A stretch of DNA of 64,000 nt from Nemania diffusa (lineage: Eukaryota > Ascomycota > Sordariomycetes > Xylariales > Xylariaceae), in contig JBBPUQ010000004.1 in NCBI GenBank assembly GCA_038501195.1, positions 1,302,001-1,366,000 on the forward strand, read 5' to 3'. The position numbers were made by a program, and so were the translations under genes. Shown here in pieces: positions 25,252 through 34,580 of this stretch (its first letter is position 1; every line of letters begins with the position of its first letter). The notes beneath the pieces are model-generated. The model had not been told where the DNA came from. It saw only the letters and a list, made by a program, of their open reading frames with translations, and ran no database searches.

Positions 25252-26691
25252 TTACCTTCCCCTTCCCCTTCCCCTTCCCCTCCCACGCCCCCTCCCAGCC
25301 CGGCCGCCTCTCTTCGCCCTCGGGCGTATGTTCGTGTTTTGATAAAGTAGTTCCTCACCGAACCCCATCTCGCCAAATCGCATGTAGCTAATCATCCCAC
25401 GGTCCACGATGGCTAGAATGGCGTTTCGCCATCCGTGCTTGAGACGCTTATAAACAAACCCCGCCCCTGGCTTCTCTTCGTCTCCTGGGGGGTCCCACGG
25501 CGTGGATAGGAGCAACGTGTCTAGCTGCTCGAGTGTCGGGACGCTGGACTCGCGGGCATCTACAACGGCCATCTGAAAGTCAGGCGGGGGCGGCCTTGTC
25601 TTTATGAAGGATGATGTGGTCTTCCAAACGAAGAAATGTATCTTGAAGGGGTCTTGGGGTTGGGGTAAGTTTGATGTTGAGAGGGGACTGGGCTTGTGAC
25701 GCTGTATGAGGGCTAGTCGCTCGAATATGGGCACATATGACCGATATAGACCCGGCTTTACGAGCGGCCCGTATTCTGGGTAGTTAGGCGGTAGAGCGAA
25801 GGGGTTACTTGTGTTCTTTAGAAGTGAAAAAAGCCACTGCCAAAGTGACGGGGCCGTTTGTGGCTGAGGTAGTATGGTTGCTGCACGTAGGATCCTATAA
25901 CCTGTACGTTTGAGATTGGAATAAACCTGATATTTCTCGAGGCTAATCTTCCCCCTTTCTCCGTCTCGCCCGATAAAGAGCGCATACGCGGCTTGTAAGC
26001 TGAGAGGAACGCCGAGTTCGTAATCCTCGAGCTTCTCTGTATTTAGCTTCGACGCTTCTGGGTCCTCGTCCGCCGGGAAAATCTCCTCGATTCCTCGAGC
26101 CGGCCACCATAAATCCAGCGTCCCTCTCTCGATAAGGAATAAGGCTTCTTCTGGTAGTAGCCATGTCTTCAACCACCCGGGACTGAACCTTTCGGCGCTC
26201 GTAACGACGCGGCCCATTGACGTTAGCATCGTACTCCGATCTGCTTCGAGCGCAACGGTTCGTTCCCTCGCGAAAAGGCCCTGGCCAGAACCCCGAGCTT
26301 TCGGCGTCGTCTGATCGCCCGTCTGCTTGTCTGTTGTAGCATCACTCGGTGATTCACTCTCCGATGGCACGTCAGCCCATCGGTCGGGGAAGTACCATCC
26401 GCGCAAAACGTTGCGCGGCTGGTGTTGACGGGTATAGCTCAGGACTTGATGCATAGCAGAGCGGCTAGACTCGAGGACGCTCTCCTGCGCTCGCGTGCCA
26501 TGTGACTCGAAGTCCTTCTCGCCGCGCCGTATAGTCTTGCCGGAGGCCTGGGACTTCTTTCCGGGGCTCGCGAGAAGCGAAGTGAACAATCGAAAGTCTT
26601 GAGCCTGGTCGCCGTCTTCGGGGTCGAAGGGGCCATCATCGCTGATGGAATTGAGCGACGCAGGGGTCAGGTCTTCATCGTCGAATGGCAT
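25252..26691 (-). CDS. sen54: tRNA-splicing endonuclease subunit Sen54
   Basis: A single exon of 479 residues, ATG at 26691, TAA at 25252. Sen54 is a structural, non-catalytic subunit of the four-subunit SEN enzyme that cuts introns out of pre-tRNAs; it pairs with Sen2. Residues about 60-200 match the Sen54 N-terminal domain: SRSAMHQVLSYTRQHQPRN, then a RGWYFPDRW loop, VTSAERFSPGWLKTWLLPEEALFLIERG and LDLWWP. The C-terminal domain contains SLQAAYALFIG, EKYQVYSNLKRTGYRI and the ending IVDRGMISYMRFGE. The last 12 residues are alternating Gly-Arg written by a GGAAGG hexamer repeat. The gene lies 500 bp downstream of two tRNA-Leu genes with introns, which are substrates of its product, although this adjacency is probably coincidence. 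No intron seen. Confidence 0.93.
   Translation of the reverse strand: MPFDDEDLTPASLNSISDDGPFDPEDGDQAQDFRLFTSLLASPGKKSQASGKTIRRGEKDFESHGTRAQESVLESSRSAMHQVLSYTRQHQPRNVLRGWYFPDRWADVPSESESPSDATTDKQTGDQTTPKARGSGQGLFARERTVALEADRSTMLTSMGRVVTSAERFSPGWLKTWLLPEEALFLIERGTLDLWWPARGIEEIFPADEDPEASKLNTEKLEDYELGVPLSLQAAYALFIGRDGERGKISLEKYQVYSNLKRTGYRILRAATILPQPQTAPSLWQWLFSLLKNTSNPFALPPNYPEYGPLVKPGLYRSYVPIFERLALIQRHKPSPLSTSNLPQPQDPFKIHFFVWKTTSSFIKTRPPPPDFQMAVVDARESSVPTLEQLDTLLLSTPWDPPGDEEKPGAGFVYKRLKHGWRNAILAIVDRGMISYMRFGEMGFGEELLYQNTNIRPRAKRGGRAGRGRGRGRGRGRGR
25255..25284 (-). repeat. GGAAGG hexamer repeat coding for the Gly-Arg tail of Sen54
   Basis: About four perfect plus further imperfect hexamer units immediately before the stop codon. 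Each unit adds one Gly-Arg pair without changing frame, so the tail length could vary between strains. Confidence 0.85.
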
Positions 26692-27189
26692 CTTCGGGCT
26701 TGAAGGAATTGTTATAATAAGATGGTAAGTAGACTGTGATTATTTTGGTTCACGAGTGCTTTCCCATTGCTAGGCCTTCCATCTACTTCTTTGTCAAGGA
26801 GCGCTCGTAGAGAAATGAATAGCTGTACGGCGCTCTTGTACGATAATGGGGAAAATCAAAACTTAAAAGTCGATGCTACAGTAGAGCATAAGAAGTATCT
26901 CTACCCAGGTAGTACCCACAGGCTTCTAGATATACCCATGTCTAGTAGTGTATCGAGAGGGTCTAAGTACATGCCCCGCTATATAACAAGAGCTCTGGGT
27001 CATGACTGACGAGATCTTCGGGCTGTAATCGATTTGTGCTAGATTTAATATTGTATTCCCTTATTAATAAAACGACGACTGGCGCCATGCGGCTGTGACA
27101 TATAACATTATCTGGTGTTGAAGCTGCAATTCGCCTTGCCTATGGGGTAATAAAAATAAGAAAAGCACAAAATGAAAAAGAAAAGAAAT
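26692..27189. other. Spacer between sen54 and the tRNA-Leu genes
   Basis: 498 bases that must contain the sen54 promoter and the pol III terminator of the first tRNA gene. A-rich near 27150-27185. No gene seen. Confidence 0.55.
27173..27185 (-). terminator. RNA polymerase III terminator of tRNA-Leu(UAG)
   Basis: On the minus strand two T-runs of four to five residues follow a few bases after the tRNA 3' end, the usual pol III stop signal. Confidence 0.65.
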
Positions 27190-27303
27190 TGAGAGCTGCA
27201 GGATTCGAACCTGCGCGGTTTCCCACCGCGGGTTTACAGTAAACCAAGAGAAACTCTTGAGGAATACCTAAACACGGCGCCTTAACCACTCGGCCAAACT
27301 CCC
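27190..27303 (-). tRNA. tRNA-Leu, anticodon UAG, with intron
   Basis: 114 nt including the intron. The acceptor pairs GGGAGTT with AGCTCTC, followed by discriminator A. The D arm is GCC...GGC and holds the A box (TGGCCGAGTGG); the T arm GCAGG-TTCGAAT-CCTGC holds the B box. The anticodon stem CCGTG pairs with CGCGG (one G-U) around TTTAGG, so the anticodon is TAG (plus-strand 27268-27270). A short variable arm follows, as in type II tRNA. A 35 nt intron (about 27232-27266) follows the base 3' of the anticodon, the position used by SEN. The gene start resembles yeast tRNA-Leu(UAG), which also has an intron. Intron ends could shift by one base. Confidence 0.93.
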
Positions 27304-27413
27304 ATTGATGTTGTTAGCAGTGGCACTACAGTCCGCTATAACTACCGATTGCTGTTGATAACGTAAAGATAAGCGCTATCAAAAAGTATTAAAAATACTA
27401 AGTGACATTTTGC

Positions 27414-27419
27414 AAAAAA
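27414..27419 (-). terminator. RNA polymerase III terminator of tRNA-Leu(CAA)
   Basis: A run of six T on the minus strand starts four bases after the tRNA 3' end. Confidence 0.75.
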
Positions 27420-27423
27420 TATG

Positions 27424-27537
27424 TGACAAGAGTGGGATTCGAACCCACGCGGGTTGCCCCAGAAGAATACTACCTGTTGTACAGGTAAGGATTTGTTACC
27501 CTTGAACCTTCCGCCATAACCGCTCGGCCATCTTGCC
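27424..27537 (-). tRNA. tRNA-Leu, anticodon CAA, with intron
   Basis: 114 nt including the intron. The acceptor pairs GGCAAGA with TCTTGTC and ends with discriminator A. The D arm GCC...GGC and a T arm GTGGG-TTCGAAT-CCCAC give clear A and B boxes. The anticodon stem GAAGG pairs with TCTTC around TTCAAG, giving anticodon CAA (plus-strand 27502-27504). The variable arm GGG-GCAA-CCC is type II. A 33 nt intron (about 27468-27500) sits one base 3' of the anticodon; CAA leucine tRNAs commonly have introns in fungi. It has the same orientation and the same total length as its neighbour 120 bp away, but a different acceptor stem and intron. Confidence 0.93.
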
Positions 27538-28799
27538 ATGTTACTTGTTGAATGAAGTAGCCATAATCACCTTACCACCTTGACGGCAAGAGAGATAGCG
27601 GAACATGCGTATCTTTTATCCTAGACCCAGTTTATTATTTGTTTCCTAGATTATGATGAAAGAGCTGGCCTAGGTGAGATCATGCTTGATTAAAAATGTA
27701 CTGAGGTATCTCGTCACAATATTAGACGGATGCGCTGCTCTAAAACTAATGTTATAGAAGTCAGAGAGCAAAAACTTTTCTATAACTCCACATTGCCATT
27801 CGATATCTAATTCGTGTCTCGAAGTGTAGGTAACTAGATAGACGACATCGTCCTCCCTGACTCGCTCGGGGTATTGCATCGCTAGGAGTATAGTAAACAC
27901 AACTCTCTCTTTTGTAGTCCAGATATACTCTTCAATGGGCTCTTTGAAAAGAGCCCTAGGCAGTTCCAGAATACTTCCACATTCAAGGACGCCATGAACC
28001 ACCGTGCTAAAAAAAAGGCCATTTCATCTCGACTTCAGTCAGGGTCACGAGTGACTCGTGGCTGTATGATGCCTGCGGGAAAAGCAGATAATTCTTGTTG
28101 TGTCCGAGGCCGCTCCCTCTCATCAAGCCGCCTGGAACTCCGATGATTCCGATGCACCTATAGTCCTTCACGAGCATGCCTCCCTACCTTCAGTCGTCCG
28201 CAACGCCCTCAACCTATATGTCAAATCGATTGTCGTACCTCATACCTCATATATTATTCAAAGGCTGGGAGAGACGAATGATGAAGATCCTTTCTTTTGT
28301 CCTCATCCCCTAGTCTTTTCTCCCCATCATAGTCGCAAGTTCGGTTTAGTAGTGATCATGAGAGAATGACTGTAGTCTACCCAAACTATATCGCCTTCCC
28401 ACAACGCATGCACTCGATGTCGGCCCTGGCTACCAACGAACTTCCACAATTAAAAGTGCCTGAATAGCAGAGTAGGTAGCTCCGGGTCCTGGAGCCTGGG
28501 TGATAGAGGCTGACCAATGTCATACACCGAATATCGACGGTGGGTGTAGAGCGTGGCACAACCTGCGATGATACTGGTTGTAACTGGGACAAGCAATCCA
28601 ATCTCTTGGCTGGTGGGAGATGATTGTAGTAGGTATCCGAAGGCCGGAATAAGCACTAAGTTGGATGTTGGCCTTTAGCGGAAGCTTGGGGGCTGTAACC
28701 AACATTCCCTGCAGGCGAAGGCTGTCGTTGCTGGTAATCGTCAACCACAGCCTAGCTTTCTATTGTCATTTCAATAAGTAAGTCGTACCCTGCTCCTCT
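27538..28799. other. Spacer between the tRNA genes and the arrestin gene
   Basis: About 1.26 kb. A 110-codon frame on the minus strand (27670-28002) and an 89-codon frame on the plus strand (28100-28369) have fairly protein-like composition but no motif I recognise and no clear exon partners. They may be chance frames or relics of a decayed gene. Confidence 0.45.
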
Positions 28800-30301
28800 T
28801 CATTCAATTAAGGGCTTCTTCTGCCCTCCTACCAGGCATAGCCCTAATGTGGCTAGGGCATTATCGTCGCTAGCTAATACAATATTCGCAGCTGGCAGCA
28901 TAGGATTGGCTTGGTCTACAGATGAAGCATCTTTCGCAGCCTGCTCGATGGCTTCCATCTCTTCTTTACAAGCCTGGTGATCTAAGGGACAGATCACGAT
29001 AGGTTGTCGGAGAGTGATGTCTTTAGCTGAGTTCATGCTCGCCTTTTCAAAATGAGTCGTTAGCATACGTATATATACTAGTATCGGAGAGATCATTGCG
29101 CCATTGCGGCGCATCCATACCTTAATGCTCAAAAAGAATTCTATTTTGTAGAGAGTCGATGTCGTGGTGAAAGACGTGACCCCATAATTAGGAAACGCTG
29201 GTTGCCCTCTCCGAACAATTCCGTTCGCATCCCGCAAGTCCTTATGCGGAAAGATGACGCCCATATTCGTCACATAGCCCTCTTCAGGCAACCTCTTGCC
29301 AACGTTCTGCACGTACTTCTGCAACCGGTTGACCTTCTTTGTCGGTTCGTCGCCCTCGGGGTTGTAGGTTATCTCTTCCTCGATTGCCAACGTAATACTC
29401 TTTACTACAACTTTCCTGGCCTTGGCCATCCAGTCGAGATTGGGAGCGACTTTGATGTAGACGGTGATTGGGTCCATAGGGCCATAGCTCCATTTCGGTA
29501 ATGATATAACAAGTGAAACGATATTGTCCATGGTTTCACATTTAGTCTCTGGGCGGTTGTACATCCCAAAAGTCGATAATGTATCGTATCGCTGCAATGG
29601 GACTGGGAAAGCGTACTTATTCTGCACACTTGAGCCCTGCTGTACTGTGACGACTAGCTCGTAAAACGTTTCGGCAGTCCTACTGGCAAGCTGTAACGAT
29701 GCCGGCGGTATCCTCCTATTTATCTCTTCGCCTCCCCGCCCAAAGGGTATAAACAAGACAAAGGGCAGATCCATGGCCACGACCTTTTCCGAGTCCTTAC
29801 CAGATGCGCATCGATATAATAACAGCTCCTTGCCAACAACGTCCGTGGTCTCTCGTCGGGGAGTGCCAAGATGGCGTTTGGCTACGTTTTCCGCGGCCGG
29901 GTGGATGGTCTCTCTTCGTTGCAGGCATATGCGGACCAAAGAGATGGCAACAGGCGCAGAAAACCCTTGCTGTGGGCGAATTTCGACCTTACCCTCGATA
30001 CGTGGCTGAAGGCTTTGCGTTAGTATACTATTCCTCATGGCATCACCTTTAGGGTATGGATAAGAGATGTAGGAAGACGTAGGCAGCGGTGTCACCGAGC
30101 TCCAATGCGACAACTCTCCAGGGACATAGAAAGACAGGCAAGGCAGCATCATGCGACAGTCAACAGCCCGCAGCACTTAAGCCCATGCGATCACAACGAT
30201 GATGCACTTACTAGTGTCGCTGAAATGCCCGGGTATCCGACCAATATGTTACTATTCGGCGGGCCCGAAACACGGACGAAGGCGGCCACTCGATCATTCA
30301 T
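28800..30301 (-). CDS. Arrestin-like domain protein
   Basis: Model complement(join(28800-29042, 29121-30005, 30212-30301)), 405 residues. Exon 1 starts MNDRVAAFVRVSGPPNSN and ends at a GTAAGT donor; the 206 bp intron ends CTTCAG and joins ...PGISATL to PRIEGKVEIRP, which restores the arrestin N-lobe strand order. The second intron (29043-29120, GTATGG...GCTAAC...GAAAAG) is 78 nt and contains no stop, so reading through it would insert 26 residues into ...FFLSIK/ASMNSAKD; I remove it because the flanking text joins smoothly. Fungal alpha-arrestins are trafficking adaptors that link membrane cargo to ubiquitin ligases. Family-like blocks include ETIHPAAENVAKRHLG, MDLPFVLFIPFGRGGEE, RIPPASLQLASRTAETFYEL, YDTLSTFGMYNRPE, NPEGDEPTKKVNR and LRQPIVICPLDHQACKEEME. 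I see no PPxY motif, so a Rsp5-adaptor role is not supported directly. Confidence 0.82.
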
Positions 30302-30819
30302 GTTTTGTCGCACAGGGTATCGTCATCAAGATCGTGATGCTAGCGAATGTGGATGGAACAATGGCGGGGTTAGGACTCAGTGGCGGCAGCAGCAGCGGCG
30401 CAGTGTCGACCACATCTATTCCGCGCCTGCGGCAGTGCGCCGGTGGATTGTCGAGAGCAACGCAATGGCCGGCTCGTCCGTGTCGGTGAGGCTGGGTCGA
30501 TCTCCACAAGACTGAGTCGGTGTGAGTACGGAGGACCGGCGAGGGTGTCGAAGAATTGGGGATACCTTGTTATCACCGTCGTGGGTGTCGTCGGCAAAGG
30601 TCTACCTAGATATGTAGGCACCTCGATACTGTCTATAACAAAGGCCAAGATGCAATTTGCGGGGGCGAGAGAGAGGGTCGATAGGAAGCTGAGTCGGGAT
30701 CTGTACGTATCAGCCAAGCTGGTAAGTGTGTTTCTTTGGTCGCTCGAAAGCGAATAGGATGACAGCGAGGGCGAATGCGGCCGATATGGGAACAGGGAGA
30801 ATAAGTGTGTTGACTGAGT

Positions 30820-30844
30820 GATTGATTGATTGATTGATTGATTG
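30820..30844 (+). repeat. GATT tetranucleotide microsatellite
   Basis: Six perfect GATT units plus one base in the arrestin upstream region. Confidence 0.93.
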
Positions 30845-31335
30845 GGATTTAGGTTTAGTGTAGTTAGTTAGTCTCATCAAGCTGCAAATAGCAACACTCC
30901 ACCACCAAGGTCAAGGTACCTAGGCTACCTAGATGCTGGAAGTGTAGAGTGCAGGTGGCAGTTAGCCAGGGGAGCAAAGAACGGGGAAAAACAGAGGGCT
31001 AGATGTGACGAACGAGTACAGTAGGTACCTACATATGCGCAGTGCACCTATCAACTCTTTCTAGGAAGGTCACCACCCTTCCAAGGTTGCATCTACTCCT
31101 CACCACGCACAGGTCTAAATAATCGCGTTTCTTTTGCAGCACCAAAAAAAAGGCAATAAATACCTAGACAGCGGGGCGACAACAAGATGTTTAGGTAGGG
31201 AGGGCACCGAGGAAGAACTACCTAAGGAGTTCTAGGTACAATAACAAATTTATGAAGATCGGTCAGGCGGGTACGTAAGTATAGGGAAGTAGGCAGTGGT
31301 CCTGAAGAATAGATTTTAGGGGCAATACATACCGA

Positions 31336-31360
31336 ACCTACCTAGGTAGGTACCTAGGTA
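31336..31360. repeat. CCTAGGTAGG-type palindromic repeat cluster
   Basis: Two overlapping CCTAGG palindromes separated by TAGGTA, forming a nearly self-complementary 25-mer. Similar words recur in most large spacers of this window. Confidence 0.8.
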
Positions 31361-32220
31361 TGCCGCAAGTGGTCAGGAGACCTAACAGCTGAGTGGTAAC
31401 AATACCTTATGTCCACTAATGACAGGGCCATAGACGCCCGTAGCCCGGACGAATACCTATTGTTGATTCCACAAGGTTTTGTAAGAAGGCGATCAGGATG
31501 TGTACGTAACGTGGAAATGCTGCCAGGGTTCCAGGATCTGGCTCTAAATTACAAGTAGATACCGAGACAGGCTAGGGATTAGATATTTAAACCCTAGTCA
31601 ACATCATACAGAGGTAGGAGGTACCAGGTGAAAGGTAAGGAAGGACATACTAATACACAATCATAAATCAAGTCCATGTGCTTCTATGTACTATATCCCA
31701 ACAACTAGGCTCTTCGGTGTTTGACTTGATTGGGACTCATAATAAAGCTGAGTGAGATAGCTGAGGAACATGCCCAGAAGCTGAAGTGATTACATATGCC
31801 TGCCTGAACTTTGGGTCTGACAACAACTTTGATGGTCAGACTTAATGGCTTTGAGGTCTAAGCTGCCTACATGTATATTGAGACGCTTATCCGCCCTGTA
31901 GGCCCGGGGCGAGTACTGTATGCAAGTCCTTCACTATTCGTCTTCTTGTCAAGTGATCATTAGGCCGCAACCCCTTAGAAACTTTGTCTCTAGTTTATTG
32001 TATTATTCTATGACATCTATGATTCTATGTCATATTCTAGATACTTTCTGGGACCCTACGGCGCCTTCACACGTGGAACTGGGGGGCTTGTGGAACTCAA
32101 TCTCACCCGCCTTTGAGCATGTTCCACACTGTGAGGCGATTCCCCTCTCAGCCAGATCTGGTCTAGCCCACATAGTTACAGTTAGACTAGGACTTTGAGG
32201 TTCAGGGACCAGGGCCATTC

Positions 32221-32390
32221 TAGAGCCCCCCCCCCCGGCTACCTGGCCACCCCCCCCCAATCGGCCACGTTTCCCACCAAAACTCACTAACTTCAACAAG
32301 CTATAATAAATCAACAAAAATACCTATTAAGACCTAGTAAGAAGGCTTATATAGATAATTACTTAGTATTTTGATATTTTGAAAATTTCA
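32221..32390 (+). repeat. Left terminal inverted repeat
   Basis: Inverted copy of 32870-33030; differs by small indels and substitutions, including the length of the C runs. Confidence 0.85.
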
Positions 32391-32869
32391 ACTAGTTCCC
32401 CGCTTTATATAGCTTTATATTTAGTAGAATATAAATTTACATATAAAAATATATGTTAAAAAATTTACGCTTAAATAATTAATTAAAAATCGGATAAATT
32501 TCGGATAAATATAAAACTTTCTTTTTAAGTTTATATAATAATATTTTACTTAAAATACTTTAGTTTATATTATTAACGTTTGTTTTAAAAAATTAAAAAA
32601 TAAAACCTTTTTTATAATAGTAATTTTTTATAGTATTTTTAATATATTTTTTAAAACTTAATAATAAAATATAGTAATAAAACAAAAAATAGATTTTTAG
32701 CTTTATTTTATATTAAAATATAAATAAACAAAGTCTGAAGTTTTTCCGAAGTTTTTCCGATTTTTAATTAAGTATTTAAGCAGAAATTCTGTCACGTATA
32801 TTTTTGTATGTAAATTCATATTTCTTCAAATATTATACTATAAATAACGGCTAATTAGCAAACAAGTTC

Positions 32870-33030
32870 AAAAAGCCAAAATACTAAGTAATTATTTATA
32901 TAAATCTTTTTACTAGACCTTTATAGGTATTTTTGTTGATTTATTATTATAGCTATTTCAAGTTAGTGAGTTTTGGTGGGAAAAGTGGCCGATTAGGGGG
33001 GGGTGGCCAGGTAGCCGGGGGGGGGCTCTA
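32870..33030 (-). repeat. Right terminal inverted repeat
   Basis: Inverted copy of 32221-32390. The two arms even give the same short hypothetical peptide (KLVSFGGK.GRLGGGGQVAGG) when read inward, a by-product of the symmetry. Confidence 0.85.
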
Positions 33031-34013
33031 CATACTACGTAGGTACTGTATGGCTGCCGACTTCTGCATGCTAACAGGGTTGCCCAAGTCGCGCGGAAAC
33101 CTAAATAGGGCTGACTTGGCGAAATGCTATGCTGTACAGCGTACAGAGTATTGCCCTACCTACCGACCACCAATATCAGAGTTTTGGCAGATGCAACTCT
33201 GTGTGAATTCTTTGCCATTTCTGCAGCCAATGCTTTTTAAGACCGTATATGCAATTTCCCTTTGTCTGAGATAAATCTTGTCTTACGAGGAACTTTCGTC
33301 AAAGTGATGTAAGTATGTATTCGATGCAACATTGCGTACAAACCGATCCTAGGCTGTATCACAAGAAGATTGAGTTTGGAGAAACTTGGGGGAGCTGGCT
33401 CCATCAATCGTCAGCACCCATTACCTAGTGCTTATCGCTGTTTCCACTCTTGAATGAATTAAGTATGCATACCTACGTATACCTACCTAGGTAGTTTAGT
33501 TTACACCGTTGGCAAGTCAAATCTCTTATTTCTAGGACTCTTCCAAATTCCTCATGTATAATACCATTCGAGTACTTATAGAGTGATAACGCCATTGGTC
33601 GATATGATGAGGTAGTTGTAATAGCGACTAAGCAGCCCCACCTAAAATCCGGATAGCGGATGCTACACCTTGAGTCAGTGGGCAGTTGACGCGGGGAATC
33701 GCCGGCTCGCCTGGAGCCAACGCGTACCTTAGGTACTACTGTAGATAGGTAGGATTCTAACTAAAGAAAAAGCCCCTCTACGCTACCTACCTGGTACCCC
33801 AGTTATGATGTGGCACTAGCAAATAACTGCGCTGCTAGAGCTCTATCTCCAACTCGTTCACTTATCTCCTGTTCCTACTCATACGTATACCTATATGATA
33901 TCTTAAGCGCGTTCATTGGCCCTATCCGTCTTATAGGCTACTGGGCATAGTAGCACATTTAATCCATTCAATCCGACGCTGGGGTTAAAACAACGTGGAT
34001 AGTCACTCGCGCC
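33031..34013. other. Spacer between the foldback element and the cyclophilin gene
   Basis: About 1 kb with CCTACCTAGGTAG near 33481-33494 and the cyclophilin promoter. No gene seen. Confidence 0.6.
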
Positions 34014-34580
34014 ATGTCGGTGACCCTACATACTAATCTGGGTGATCTGAAGATCGAGGTCTTCTGCGAGAGTGTGCCCAAGACCGCCGAGGTTTGTTGC
34101 TCCCTCGTCTCAACGCCAATCTTTGTGGAGAAGCAAGGCTGATGCGCATTATCGCAGAATTTCCTCGCCCTCTGCGCATCTAACTACTACGACCAGTCCC
34201 CGTTTCACCGATTGATCCCAGGCTTCATGGTGCAGACCGGCGGCCCAGCGAACCCGACTCCGGAAAACCCAAAGGGTGGACAGTCGATATGGGGTGGCAC
34301 CTTTGACGACGAGATACGCCCGATTCTAAAGCACAATGCGCGCGGCATTGTGTCGATGGCCAACAAAGGAGCTGGTACCAATGGCTCGCAGTTCTTCATC
34401 CTGTTTGACAAGGCGCCGCACCTGGATGGTCTCAACACGGTTTTTGGAAAGCTACTAGGAGATGATAGCCTAAGGACATTGGCTAAGCTTGAGGCTATCG
34501 AGGTCGACAAGAAAAATAGGCCAAAGGAGAAGACTTTTATTGAAAAGGTTACAATACACGCCAATCCCGTTGCTGGATGA
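34014..34580 (+). CDS. cyp10: Cyclophilin-type peptidyl-prolyl isomerase, PPIL3/Cyp10 type
   Basis: Exons 34014-34091 and 34158-34580 give 166 residues. The 66 bp intron has GTTTGT and ATCGCAG ends and falls between VPKTAE and NFLALC. It catalyses cis-trans isomerisation of proline peptide bonds; PPIL3-type cyclophilins are spliceosome-associated in animals. The single domain contains SVTLHTNLGDLKIE, FHRLIPGFMVQTGG with the catalytic Arg, GTFDDEI, the signature SMANKGAGTNGSQFFIL, and LDGLNTVFGK. QTGG in place of the usual QGGD, the short length and the lack of a signal peptide fit PPIL3 rather than cyclophilin A or B. It ends ANPVAG. Confidence 0.95.

Larger units (their letters stand above)
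30302..32220. other. Spacer upstream of the arrestin gene
   Basis: 1.9 kb. The first 420 bases are probably the 5' leader of the arrestin mRNA. A 115-codon minus-strand frame (30370-30717) without an ATG lies there, preceded by a CAG that could be a splice acceptor, so an extra upstream exon is possible. Further out are a GATT microsatellite and CCTAGG palindromes. No independent gene seen. Confidence 0.5.
32221..33030. mobile_element. 810 bp foldback / MITE-like element with long terminal inverted repeats
   Basis: The left end TAGAGCCCCCC... and the right end ...GGGGGGCTCTA are inverted copies, and the match continues inward for about 170 bases at roughly 90% identity (both contain GGCTACCTGGCCAC, CCCACCAAAACTCACTAACT, ATAAATCAACAAAAATACCTAT and AATTACTTAGTATTTT). 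Weaker inverted similarity runs on to about 32515 and 32740, so nearly the whole element is an imperfect palindrome. The outer 60 bases are C/G-rich and the core is extremely AT-rich, with no reading frame. A TA at each edge may be a target duplication of the Tc1/mariner type. A non-autonomous DNA transposon is inferred; no transposase is present in the window. Confidence 0.85.

Noticed and set aside
27342..27539. 65-codon minus-strand frame
   Set aside because: It covers the tRNA-Leu(CAA) gene; the apparent peptide is translated tRNA sequence.
27670..28369. Two short frames on opposite strands
   Set aside because: No recognisable family or splice partners; could be relics but not reportable as genes.
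32030..32317. 95-codon frame sharing a peptide with the frame at 32933-33274
   Set aside because: The shared peptide comes from the two inverted arms of the foldback element read inward, not from a repeated protein.
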